Source: Achromobacter sp. HZ34 (GTDB taxonomy: Bacteria > Pseudomonadota > Gammaproteobacteria > Burkholderiales > Burkholderiaceae_B). Taken from it: a stretch of 64,000 nt of DNA. The position numbers and the translations under genes are program-made. The notes beneath the pieces were generated by a model. The model did no database searches. It had not been told where the DNA came from and saw only the letters and a list, made by a program, of their open reading frames with translations. This document shows, in pieces, positions 8,584 to 17,131 of this stretch; within the stretch, counting starts at the first letter, position 1; each line of letters begins with the position of its first letter. The stretch is taken from NCBI RefSeq assembly GCF_002209485.1, contig NZ_NJIX01000005.1, forward strand, positions 516,927 through 580,926, read 5' to 3'.

Positions 8584-9558
8584 CTACTCCACCTTGATTC
8601 CGTTCTTGCGCACCACGTCGCCCCACTTGGTGGCGTCGTTCTGGATATAGGCCGCGAAGGCCTGGGGCGTGCTGACATGTGGCAACAGGCCCGCATCGAC
8701 CAGTTGCTTGCGCACCTCCGGGTCCTTCAGCACTGCCGCGGTTTCTTTATTGATGCGATCGACCACGTCCGCCGGCGTGCCGCGCGGGGCAAAAAGGCCG
8801 TACCAGGCCACCGAGTCGTAGCCGGCCACGCCGGCCTGCGCGATGGTCGGTACATCAGGCAGGGCCTCCAGCCGCTCGCTCGACGTCACGCCCAGGGCGC
8901 GCAGGTGGCCGGCCTGAATCTGACCGATGGCCGGCGCGACGGCCGAGAACATGAAATCCGTGTGGCCAGCGATCAGATCGACCATGGCCGGGCCGCCCCC
9001 CTTGTACGGAATGTTCAGCATCTTGGTGCCGGTCATGACCATGAAAAGCTCGGTGGCCATGTCATCGGAGGCGCCTACGCCGGACGACCCGAAATTGAGC
9101 TTTCCCGGTTGCGCCTTGGCCAGCTCGGTGAACTTCTGCACGGAAGTGGCCGGACTGTCGGGCCGCACCACCAGCACGTTCACGCCATCGACCACCGGCG
9201 TGACCGGCGCCAAGTCCTTGATGGGATCGAACGGCATGTTCTTGTACAGATAAGGCCCGATGGAAACGATGCCGGCGCTGGCCAGCACGACGGTATAGCC
9301 GTCGGGCGGAGACTTGACCACGTATTCGGTGCCGGGAATGCCGGCGGCGCCCGCCCGGTTCTCCACGATGACGGCCTGGCCCAGGCGCGGCCCCAAGCCC
9401 TTGGCCAGGATGCGCGCCGTTACGTCCACTGACCCTCCGGCCGCGAACGGTACGACCATCTTGATTGCCCGGCTGGGCCATTGCTGCGCCCACGCCGCGG
9501 TCGAGGAAACCAGCAGGACGGCGACGGCCGTCACCCCGGTAAGGAAAAAGCGTTTCAT
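8584..9558 (-). CDS. Bug family tripartite tricarboxylate receptor (periplasmic binding protein)
   Basis: 324 residues with a cleavable signal peptide (MKRFFLTGVTAVAVLLVSST, then AWAQQ). After it comes the Bug-family opening WPSRAIKMVVPFAAGGSVDV and the later GKLNFGSSGVGASDD and PYKGGGPAMVDLIAGHTD motifs that line the carboxylate pocket. Bug receptors are greatly expanded in Bordetella and bind dicarboxylates, tricarboxylates or aromatic acids in the periplasm. No TctA/TctB membrane subunits are present, so it must use a transporter elsewhere or act as a sensor. It is the first structural gene downstream of the LysR gene, on the same strand. Confidence 0.93.
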   Translation of the reverse strand: MKRFFLTGVTAVAVLLVSSTAAWAQQWPSRAIKMVVPFAAGGSVDVTARILAKGLGPRLGQAVIVENRAGAAGIPGTEYVVKSPPDGYTVVLASAGIVSIGPYLYKNMPFDPIKDLAPVTPVVDGVNVLVVRPDSPATSVQKFTELAKAQPGKLNFGSSGVGASDDMATELFMVMTGTKMLNIPYKGGGPAMVDLIAGHTDFMFSAVAPAIGQIQAGHLRALGVTSSERLEALPDVPTIAQAGVAGYDSVAWYGLFAPRGTPADVVDRINKETAAVLKDPEVRKQLVDAGLLPHVSTPQAFAAYIQNDATKWGDVVRKNGIKVE

Positions 9559-9680
9559 GGCGTACCCCTTGAGAACGGCCCGTGATTGTTATTGCGCGGC
9601 ATACGCCGCACTGCGGACTCGTCTTCACTCTAATCACGTCGTCGCCCCTTGCACAGTCTGGACAACGCATGGGGCCATCA

Positions 9681-10619
9681 CTAAAACTGATTTATCAAAC
9701 GGGCGTCAGGCCATCTGCCATCCTGGACCAGGGTGCGCATGCAATGCGTCAGGACCAACCTCGTGCATAGAGCCGCCGGCGACATTTCGTCATCCGCGAG
9801 GCTGCAAAGCACATTCACGTGCTGGCTCTGCAAGTCGTCGATTTCGCTCAGTACGAAGCGTTCGCTGGCGTCGTGGTAGCGCAATACCGCCGCGCTGGGC
9901 TGGACGGTAGCGCCCAAGCCTGCGTCGACGGCATCCATCAGCATGACCAGGGAATCGATTTCCGCGACGACGTCGGGCTTGATGCCGGCACGGCCGAAAG
10001 CGCTGTCTATCCTGCTGCGCAGGCCATGCGTGCCGGTCGGAAGAATCAAGGGGATGTCTTTCAACGCATCGATCGACACCGCGGATTCGACGCGCTGCGC
10101 ACCGGAGCGCTGCGCTGACTGGATCAGGAACAGCTTTTCTTCCATCAGCGGGATGACGTTCCAGCTTGAACTGGCCTGCACGTTGAACAGGATGGCGAAG
10201 TCCAGCTTGCGGGCTTCCAGCAAACCCTCCAGTTGCCCGGAAAGGCATTCGACTATGTGCAGGCGGACGTCAGGGTAGCGGTCGCGCATGGCGCGCATGA
10301 ACGGCAAGGCCAACACCGAGGCCGTGGTGGGCGCCAGGCCAACGCTGGCGGTGCCGGTAAGGCGAGATTGTTGCGCGGCCCGCCGCGCCTGTTCGGCATG
10401 GCGCAAGATAAGCTGGGCTTCGCGCAGGAAGGCCAGCCCTGCCTGCGTGGGAGTAATGCCGCGCCGCGTGCGCGTCATCAGCCGCACGCTCAGTTCCCCT
10501 TCCAGCCGGCTGATCTGCTGGCTGAGCGCCGATTGCACCACCCCCAGTTCCGCGGCAGCGCGACTCATGCTGCCAACTTCGAGCACCCGGACGAAATAGC
10601 GAATCTGGCGCAATTCCAT
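9681..10619 (-). CDS. LysR family transcriptional regulator
   Basis: 312 residues. The N-terminal winged helix-turn-helix is clear: MELRQIRYFVRVLEVGSMSR, AAAELGVVQSALSQQISRLE, then TRTRRGITPTQAG at residues about 50-62. The rest is a two-lobed effector domain. It lies 122 bp upstream of the Bug receptor on the same strand, so it may head the operon or regulate it from its own promoter. LysR proteins next to Bug/PrpD pairs typically activate them in response to the carboxylic acid substrate; here that is inferred from position only. Confidence 0.9.
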   Translation of the reverse strand: MELRQIRYFVRVLEVGSMSRAAAELGVVQSALSQQISRLEGELSVRLMTRTRRGITPTQAGLAFLREAQLILRHAEQARRAAQQSRLTGTASVGLAPTTASVLALPFMRAMRDRYPDVRLHIVECLSGQLEGLLEARKLDFAILFNVQASSSWNVIPLMEEKLFLIQSAQRSGAQRVESAVSIDALKDIPLILPTGTHGLRSRIDSAFGRAGIKPDVVAEIDSLVMLMDAVDAGLGATVQPSAAVLRYHDASERFVLSEIDDLQSQHVNVLCSLADDEMSPAALCTRLVLTHCMRTLVQDGRWPDARLINQF

Positions 10620-10967
10620 GGTTGCATGGTTTCTGGACGGGGCCGGGGCCGGGATCTCGATCCTAGCAGAGCCGGCCCGGCAGGGCAGTTGGTGGCAGCC
10701 CTAGGCTGCGGTGTGCTCCGGCGTCCTGGAACAATTCAGCGGCGTGCCGCAGGCGATCTCGCCCAACCGGCTCACTTGGTCATGGGACCAGCCCAGCCAG
10801 TTGGGGCATGACCTCAAGCATGGACAGGAGCCTTTGAGCTGGCCTGATGGCTGACGGGTAGCCAGACTTCAGCGCCGCGACTGCCGACTCGACACCCCAG
10901 GCTCATACCGAGTCAGCATGGCCACGAGGACGGCCGCCTGATCCGGAATTGCGACTTTCCGGGCTCT
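10620..10967. other. Gap without a recognisable gene
   Basis: No open frame in this stretch reaches a convincing start, ribosome site or family motif on either strand. The minus strand has a broken frame with MLEVMPQLAGLVP-like residues near 10800 but stops interrupt it. It lies between the LysR promoter and the nucleotidyltransferase remnant and is probably decayed DNA marking the left border of the accessory region. Confidence 0.4.
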
Positions 10968-11389
10968 TTATATGACGTCGAAGGGGTCGCCAGGATGAAA
11001 GGCAGGCACCTCCACGACTTTCAGGCCTGTCTGGGCCAGCAGCTCCGCGAAGCCTGGTGTCGGTGCATCGGACCCAAGGGCGGCACCTCGTGCAACGTCG
11101 ACGTTGAAGGACTGGTAGAGGCCCGCGGCAATACCCAGGGTATTGAGCAGAACCCCATACGCATGCGAGCCGACCAGAGTCATACCTCGGCGGAATAATC
11201 CAGCGTTGTGCAAAGCTGCGACGACGCTGTAGGTCTTGGGGTCAGCTACCTGATACCTCAACTTGGCCAGACCTCGGACCTGCGCGATCAACCCCTTGGT
11301 GACCTCGATTCGCTCAGCCAGAGCCTGACCGGCGGATTGGTCCAGACTGTCTGGTAGGCGAGGTCGATGCGCTCGTAGCGTATGGGCAT
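10968..11389 (-). pseudogene. GSU2403/NTP_transf_8-type nucleotidyltransferase remnant
   Basis: The minus strand from 11389 starts MPIRYERIDLAYQTVWTN, a typical N-terminus of nucleotidyltransferase-fold proteins of the GSU2403 type (PF12281). After a jump in frame near 11330 a second segment reads LRYQVADPKTYSVVAALHNA then GLFRRGMTLVGSHAYGVLLN and a DVARG motif, which is the nucleotidyl-transfer core, and ends at a stop at 10968. Family proteins are over 300 residues; about 100 residues between the N-terminus and the core and the whole C-terminal half are missing. The gene is therefore internally deleted, frameshifted and truncated. Confidence 0.6.
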
Positions 11390-11463
11390 GAGGATCTTCC
11401 TCGGTCGGGATTTTCAGTAATTTTATAAAAACTACTGAAGAAATCTCTCCGGGGGAGTGTCGA

Positions 11464-11598
11464 AATTCACCAACGGTGGAATCGCCATCCTATAAAAATC
11501 AATGATTTACCGACAGATCGGTCATCCGGGATGGAACTGGTCGTTCATCTAATTTGGAATTTTTCCGGAAATAGTTCATGTAACGTGGAATTTTCCGT
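11464..11598 (+). repeat. IS21-like terminal repeat array, left copy
   Basis: Several related units about 21-25 bp long follow one another on the plus strand: TTCACCAACGGTGGAATCG near 11465, GTCATCCGGGATGGAACTGG near 11521, TTCATCTAATTTGGAATTTT near 11544 and TTCATGTAACGTGGAATTTT near 11575. The shared pattern is TTCAT, about seven bases, then TGGAATTTTYCCG. Multiple short repeats at an end are characteristic of IS21-family elements. An inverted version of the same array lies at 15568-15628, on the far side of the autotransporter. No istA or istB gene is present between them. Confidence 0.5.
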
Positions 11599-11794
11599 TT
11601 CGCTGAGTCCTCAAGCTGCGGCATCGCAGTAATCTGCGATGCGTCCCGGACTCTGGAAACGTCCGCTTCCGGTTGTGCATTCAACCGGTCAGTGCAGTTC
11701 TTGGTTGACCGCTATAAGCTGTCTGCAGTCGATCGGAGCTCAGAACCAAAGGCCATCGAACAAGGCATTCTGCCGCTCACGACTACTTACGTGG
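11599..11794. other. Gap between IS-like repeats and autotransporter terminator
   Basis: Together with 11390-11463 this part of the gap contains no gene that I can support. Short plus-strand frames here lack ribosome sites and family motifs. Confidence 0.35.
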
Positions 11795-11821
11795 AATGCC
11801 GGCGCACCTGGCGCCGGCATT
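11795..11821 (-). terminator. Hairpin downstream of the autotransporter gene
   Basis: An 11-bp inverted repeat, AATGCCGGCGC with a 5-base loop and GCGCCGGCATT, lies 24 bp past the autotransporter stop codon. On the minus strand no T-run follows the stem, so it may stop transcription weakly or protect the mRNA 3' end. Confidence 0.5.
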
Positions 11822-11844
11822 TCTCTTTGCAAGCTACTCGCCCA

Positions 11845-14800
11845 TCAGAAGCGATACGTCGCGCCCAGGCGGAAGGTTTGGGCTGACGTGTTGCCAGTAT
11901 GGAACAAGGTGTCGTAGCTCACCGCCACGTCGAACTGCTTCGCCACTTGCATCGACAGGCTCAGGCCCGCAGTGAGCATGCCGCGGGATTGCGTCGCGCC
12001 CGGGACGGAGAAGCCGGTGCCGTCGCCCGACGTCACTGATACCGAACGGCTGCTGTCCATTGTTTCGTAGGCATAGCCGACCCTGCCCTGCAGCAGCGCG
12101 GGCTTGGCGCCAAGCCCGTTGAAGCTGTAGTCGGCGGTCACCCCGACATACGGCTGCAGGCTGTGCAAATCCTGGCCCTTCACCGACAGAGATTCGCTAT
12201 CCAGACCTTCCTCGGAGAAGGAATTGCCGTGGAAATACTGATAGCGCAGACCCACGCGCGGAGTGATGACAGTAGGGCCCGCCTGCAAGGGCATGCTCGC
12301 CTGCAGCCCGGCCTGGGCTTCCTGCCCGTCGGACGTGTTGCGCGTCGTGCCCAGCGAGCCAAAGCTGCGGCGCGTGGAGATGAAGTCGTATGCACCGCCC
12401 ACCATCCCGGCGACATTGATGGCGCCGACCTGGCGGCTGCCGTAAGCGGCCAGGCGCAAGGTGTCGATGCGGCCCGTGGCGTCCCCCTCCTTCACGTCGC
12501 CATGGCTGTAGCCGCCGGCCAGGCCTACCGTCCACGGTCCCATATTGTGGTCAGCGCCCACAAGGAAGCCGTAACGCTGGTCAGTGTTGCCGGGCGCATT
12601 ATTGTTGCCGCCCTGGTGCGTGGTGTCGGAAGTGGCGCGGACCCAGGCTTGATTCGTCGGCCGCTCGCAACCGGCGGCGCTGTCCGTGGGGCACGGCCGG
12701 GCCAGACGGCCAAGCAGCGTGTCAGCCGTGCGTTGGCCATCGCGCAAAGCCGACGATCCCACCGCGCCGAAGATGGATGCGTTGGTCGGCGCGACGGTGG
12801 TCGTGACGTCGCCAGATCCGGTGCCACCGGAATCGTCAGAATCGCCTGTATCGCCTGCAACGTCGGTTCTTGCCGCCAATTTCAGGTCCACTGCGTTGGC
12901 CGACGTGGCGACCGCCTGCGAATAGCCGGCCGGAGCATTGCCCGTCACTTTGGAGAAAGCGCCCTCCACTGCTCCCGCATCGACCAGGCGATAGGTGGTG
13001 GCGTGATACGTACCCGGGCCGTACAGCAGCGACAGGGTGCCGCCCAACTGCGCGGTGCCGGTGACCTTCAACTGCGAAGCGGAATCGGGACTAATGTCCA
13101 CCATCAGCGTGCCGTTGGACGACTGCATGAAATCGCCGTTCACGGTCAGGGTGCCGATGGAGCCGCCCGGCCACACGATACCTTCGTTGACGACGTTGCC
13201 GACGACCGTGCCGTGACCGCGTAGCGTACCGCCGCTATCGACACGCGTGAAACCCTGGATGCTGGCGCCCGAGTGATCGGCGTCGCCGACCTCCAGCGTG
13301 CCGGCGCCGATCTGGGTGCCGCCGCTGTAGGTGTTGGCGCCATTGAGCACCAGCATGCCGGCGCCCGTCTTCAGCAGATGCCCAACACCAGAGACGTCGC
13401 CCGACAAGGTCAAGGTGCGGCCATCGGCCGCGCTGATTTCGCTATTGGCCGACAGGGTAGTCGGCGCGCCTATCGTGGAATCCACATTGGCCGTCAGGAC
13501 GCCCCCGGCGAGGTCCAGCGTGCCGGTGCTGAACTGGCCGCCATTCAAGATCAGCGTTCCGTTCGGCAGGATGCGGGTGGCGCCTACGGTTTGCGTGCCG
13601 GCGTCCAGCGAGACCTGCGTAACGGTGGCGGCGAGGTCGCCGATGTTCAAGGTGTCGATGTTGGCCAGGTTCGCCGTGACCTTGCCGATGCCGATGAGGT
13701 TCAGCGTGTCGTTGCCGGTCAAACCATCCTGATCCGCGCTGACGTCGCCATTGAGCGTCACGTTGTTATCGCCGACCGTCCAGACGGCGGCACTCGCCAG
13801 CGTCAGGATGACCCGATTCAAGGCGGTGTCGTAGGTGAGCGTCGGCACCAGGGATGCGTCGCTTTCCAGGACGGAGCTGAACGTGCCCGTCAGCCCGGTG
13901 CCGGCAGTCAGGACGATGTAGTTCGTCACCGGCGCATACGCGCCCGCCAGTGAATTGACGGAGAGGACGCCGCCCAATGTGGCCGCGCCCGTGACGGCCA
14001 GCTCGGAGGCCGACGTCGGCGTGGTCGTGATCAATAGCGTGGAACCGGCTTGCTGGGTATAGGTGCCGACCGTCAGGATGCCGGGCGCGGTTGCGCTACC
14101 GGGCATTACCGTTGCTCCATTCTGGGCCGTTACCGTTGACATCGTACCGGTGCCGGCTAGCGTCGCGCCGGCGTCAACGACCGTGTTGCTGGTGTAGATG
14201 CCGTTCACGTGCAGCGTACCCGTCTGCACTTCGGTATTGGTGACCAAAGTCTGGCCCGACAAGGTCCAATCGGTGCCAGCCATGGTCAGTGTGCGGATGC
14301 CGGCAATCGTGCTGCTCATGGTGTTCGAGCCGTGCAGCACAACCTGTGTATTTCCCCCGGCCGCGTTGATGCCGCCCGTCAATACCGATCCGGTCTCCAG
14401 ATTCAGTCGGCCACCTGATGGCGAAAATTGCACCGCCGCCAGGCCAGCCAGGGATTCGATCGTCCCGGAATTCGTAATGGTGGCATTCGCTCCGACCAAC
14501 ACGCCGGTGCCGGTGGTGCTGCTTATGGTGCCCCGGTTGTCCACCGTGCCGGCCCCGTTCATCGTAAAGCCATCGCCGCCGGTGGCGGAAATCAGGCCAT
14601 AGTTGGTGATTGTGCCGCCCGCAATGGTGGCCGCTTGCCCGCCCTGGCTGGCGATGGTCCCGTAATTGGTCAGCGTCAGGGCGGTGGGGCTATTGAGGGC
14701 CGTACCGGCCGACGACAGAATCAGCGCCGTATTGTCCGCGCTCGAACCGTTCACGAGCGTGCCGCCGGCGATATACACGCCAACGTCGTGACCCGTAATG

Positions 14801-15234
14801 GTTCCATTGTTCTGGAGGTAGTCGCCGCCGGTCAATCCCACGGCCGTGCCTTTGTCTGCGTTGATCAGGCCGTTGTTGGTGACCGAGCCCGAGACCGTAA
14901 GCAGGATACCGAAGGGCGTTGCAGACGTTTGGGACAAGCCGCCCGATATCGTGCCGTTGTTGATGATGGCGATGTCCTGGAGTACGAAGGGGCCGTCCCC
15001 AAGCGCGACATCGTTGTCAGATATCGTGACGCCAGACGCGATGGTCAGCGTGTCAGTGCCCGGGTTGATTTCGTAGTGCGTCGCCTGGCTGCTACTGACC
15101 GTAACGCTTTGCGCTTGCGCCGTGACTCCGGTGAGCAGGCTGAATCCCAGGCTTGCGGGAATCAGCAATCTGCGTGTCGTCAGGCCCTGCAAGGATCTGG
15201 GATGGGGGCGAAGATTGCGGGAAGACTTGCTCAT
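11845..15234 (-). CDS. Autotransporter outer-membrane beta-barrel protein (type Va secretion)
   Basis: 1129 residues. A long signal peptide (basic residues 1-22, hydrophobic RLLIPASLGFSLLTGVTAQA) precedes a passenger rich in Gly, Thr, Asn and Ser repeats of beta-helix type, including an autotransporter-associated PATR repeat around LKTGAGMLVLNGANTYSGGT. A flexible Asp/Ser/Gly linker near residue 825 leads into a C-terminal beta-barrel of roughly 270 residues ending in the required aromatic residue (FRLGATYRF). Its likely role is surface adhesion or interaction, but no catalytic motif or RGD was seen, so the passenger activity is unknown. It is flanked by inverted IS21-like repeat arrays, which suggests acquisition. 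Confidence 0.93.
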   Translation of the reverse strand: MSKSSRNLRPHPRSLQGLTTRRLLIPASLGFSLLTGVTAQAQSVTVSSSQATHYEINPGTDTLTIASGVTISDNDVALGDGPFVLQDIAIINNGTISGGLSQTSATPFGILLTVSGSVTNNGLINADKGTAVGLTGGDYLQNNGTITGHDVGVYIAGGTLVNGSSADNTALILSSAGTALNSPTALTLTNYGTIASQGGQAATIAGGTITNYGLISATGGDGFTMNGAGTVDNRGTISSTTGTGVLVGANATITNSGTIESLAGLAAVQFSPSGGRLNLETGSVLTGGINAAGGNTQVVLHGSNTMSSTIAGIRTLTMAGTDWTLSGQTLVTNTEVQTGTLHVNGIYTSNTVVDAGATLAGTGTMSTVTAQNGATVMPGSATAPGILTVGTYTQQAGSTLLITTTPTSASELAVTGAATLGGVLSVNSLAGAYAPVTNYIVLTAGTGLTGTFSSVLESDASLVPTLTYDTALNRVILTLASAAVWTVGDNNVTLNGDVSADQDGLTGNDTLNLIGIGKVTANLANIDTLNIGDLAATVTQVSLDAGTQTVGATRILPNGTLILNGGQFSTGTLDLAGGVLTANVDSTIGAPTTLSANSEISAADGRTLTLSGDVSGVGHLLKTGAGMLVLNGANTYSGGTQIGAGTLEVGDADHSGASIQGFTRVDSGGTLRGHGTVVGNVVNEGIVWPGGSIGTLTVNGDFMQSSNGTLMVDISPDSASQLKVTGTAQLGGTLSLLYGPGTYHATTYRLVDAGAVEGAFSKVTGNAPAGYSQAVATSANAVDLKLAARTDVAGDTGDSDDSGGTGSGDVTTTVAPTNASIFGAVGSSALRDGQRTADTLLGRLARPCPTDSAAGCERPTNQAWVRATSDTTHQGGNNNAPGNTDQRYGFLVGADHNMGPWTVGLAGGYSHGDVKEGDATGRIDTLRLAAYGSRQVGAINVAGMVGGAYDFISTRRSFGSLGTTRNTSDGQEAQAGLQASMPLQAGPTVITPRVGLRYQYFHGNSFSEEGLDSESLSVKGQDLHSLQPYVGVTADYSFNGLGAKPALLQGRVGYAYETMDSSRSVSVTSGDGTGFSVPGATQSRGMLTAGLSLSMQVAKQFDVAVSYDTLFHTGNTSAQTFRLGATYRF

Positions 15235-15567
15235 TTGCTACGACCTATTCAGCTTGTGGGTATTTGCGGGCCACAAGCCGGCGCTGCATCCGTCCGAAAA
15301 CTGAGATGCAGGGGGGCGCAGGTGTGGTCCGCGGCGATACTGCAGCGTCGGGACACCCAGGCGCATGCTTAAGAACTCATGACCTAAATGCTACAACCGA
15401 AACAAATAGAAACCGCTAAAAACAAGCCCGATAAGTCACCGGATTAAGGGGATCATCGGACGGTTTATTCACGTTTCAATGAGGCGCAATGGCTGAATAA
15501 ACGTGGCTAATGCCTGGAACCTGAACATGGCAGCTACCGTCATGCAATATTCATGCACCAGGTTGCC
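15235..15567. other. Upstream region of the autotransporter, no gene
   Basis: AT-richer DNA than average that must contain the autotransporter promoter on the minus strand. Short frames on both strands have no ribosome site or family match. The near-palindrome TGCAATATTCATGCA lies at about 15543-15557. I cannot assign a specific promoter. Confidence 0.4.
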
Positions 15568-15628
15568 CGAAAATTCCACGGTAGATGATCTAAATCCGGA
15601 GTAATTCCACCTTAAATGACCGATGCGA
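15568..15628 (-). repeat. IS21-like terminal repeat array, right (inverted) copy
   Basis: Read on the minus strand, two units follow each other: GGTCATTTAAGGTGGAATTA then CTCCGG, and GATCATCTACCGTGGAATTT then TCGGG. They match the plus-strand units at 11544-11598 in spacing and core (TCAT, seven bases, TGGAATT, then CCGG). The two arrays therefore face each other as inverted repeats about 4 kb apart with the autotransporter between them. The DNA from 15629 to 15816 contains no supported gene. Confidence 0.5.
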
Positions 15629-15816
15629 CCTGAACCTTCCCGCTCCGACTCACCGTATGTGAGCAGTCACTTTTTGCCATTTCTCGGATTTTTCTATTTG
15701 TGCGCAATAAGTTAGCTGGATTCAGCCAGTTCCAATTAGGCGAACGAATTTCCACATGGGATGAACTTTGACAATAGCTCCTTCGCGAGTAAAGCTGCGA
15801 ACGAGTGGCAGCACTG

Positions 15817-16941
15817 TCAGCGCCTGTATGCTGGTGCAGACAGCGCAATCGGCGCCGGATTCAATTCCACCCACTCCACCGCCAGCTCGCACAGGCGCCC
15901 GGTATCGCCGTTCTTCCGCTTGACCTCGCCGACCAGGGTGGCGGCTTCCCGCAGTGCCGGCGCCGGCAAGGGCTGGCCGGCGCCCAGATGCGTCAGCAAA
16001 GCATCGGCCATCTGTTTGAATTCGGCATCCCAATTGATGCCGCCATTGCCATCGAGCTCTCTGGCGATGCGGCCGGATATCCGTATCGTCTCCCCTTGCA
16101 TGGTACTGGCCGCGCCGCTGGATGGCACCAACAACTCCCACAATTCCTGATGGCGTTCCCACCAGGTAGCGGCCTTGGCCGCGATGGGCGACTTGCCGTC
16201 ATAGGCGACCCGCCGCGGGACCGGAGGCACCTCGAACAAGGTATAGAGCCGGTCGAGCGCGGCGCTGGTCTCTTCCCGGCTTTCCGGGTTGAAATTGTCC
16301 CGGTGGAATTCGAAATCCGTACCTATGCGCTGCACGCAGGCGCGCATTGCTTCAGTGACGACCGGCCCGCCGCGCGTCTCACCGCCGAACAGGCGCGTGG
16401 CCAGCCCCTGCAACCCCGAGTGTTCAGGCGCGTGTGTCCGCGCATTCAGCAGCAGTAGGGCCACGTCAGCGACCTGCACGACCTTGGCATTGCTGCATCG
16501 TTGCAGCGCGTAGCCCAGCGGCGTCGTCCCTTGGTTGTTGGCGGCATCGAGTCGCGCGCCGTGGTCCAACAACGTCTGCGCCGTGCGGATATTGCCGACC
16601 GCGGCAGCCTTGTGCAAAGGCGTGTTGCCCTTGGAATCGACCGCGTTCGGGTCCGCGCCCAAGGTCAGGAGGGTGTCTATCCTGCCCTGCCAATGGCCGG
16701 CGCGGGCGTGCAATGGCGTTTCCCCATACTGGTCCGCGGCGGCGATGTCCGCGCCATTCTCGACAAGCCATACAGCCACTTCGTCGGGCAGGTCGTTGAA
16801 CGCGAGCGCGGTCTGCTTCCAGACGCCACCCCGCGCATTCACGTCGCAACCGTCGAACACCGCCCTGATCGCACCGGCGTTGCCGGCCTTCAACATTTCA
16901 TCGAAATCTTTGGGTAAGGTCTTCCTCTTGGCTTTCGGCAT
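15817..16941 (-). CDS. Ankyrin repeat protein, possible immunity protein
   Basis: 374 residues from the ATG at 16941 (MPKAKRKTLPKDF); an ATG nine bases earlier is possible. Residues about 30-150 form ankyrin repeats: AVWLVENGADIAAADQYGET, PLHARAGH, then LLTLGADPNAVDSKGNTPLH and LLDHGARLDAANNQGTTPLG. The C-terminal half is acidic and helical with no family recognised. Ankyrin repeats are protein-binding scaffolds and occur often among immunity genes of polymorphic toxin systems. The gene stands at the head of a cluster with SUKH and DUF4304 proteins, which supports that reading, but no toxin gene is in the window. Confidence 0.75.
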   Translation of the reverse strand: MPKAKRKTLPKDFDEMLKAGNAGAIRAVFDGCDVNARGGVWKQTALAFNDLPDEVAVWLVENGADIAAADQYGETPLHARAGHWQGRIDTLLTLGADPNAVDSKGNTPLHKAAAVGNIRTAQTLLDHGARLDAANNQGTTPLGYALQRCSNAKVVQVADVALLLLNARTHAPEHSGLQGLATRLFGGETRGGPVVTEAMRACVQRIGTDFEFHRDNFNPESREETSAALDRLYTLFEVPPVPRRVAYDGKSPIAAKAATWWERHQELWELLVPSSGAASTMQGETIRISGRIARELDGNGGINWDAEFKQMADALLTHLGAGQPLPAPALREAATLVGEVKRKNGDTGRLCELAVEWVELNPAPIALSAPAYRR

Positions 16942-17131
16942 CCTGCACACGCTCCTGTTCCGGGATAAGGCAAACTGCGGAGAGGCCCCATGGTATACGC
17001 ACCCGGCAGCGCCATAGGATGCGATCTGCTACGGCGCTTTTCATGGCCCTACCAGAGTCCCCTCCCGTCGCCGGCCGATAAAAAGAGGTTCACACTAGCG
17101 CCTGCAAAACTCACTGTCCACGCTGCGAACC

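Noticed and set aside
7108..9432. Plus-strand open frame of 774 codons
   Set aside because: Antisense of the PrpD and Bug genes, both of which have clear family motifs. Its composition is that of a GC-rich shadow.
12104..12113. A further TTGGCGCCAA palindrome
   Set aside because: It lies in the coding sequence of the autotransporter, spelling Gly-Leu-Gly-Ala-Lys codons, with C and G flanks instead of A and T. It shows that the 10-mer alone is not unique; the promoter location and the A/T flanks carry the argument for the other three.
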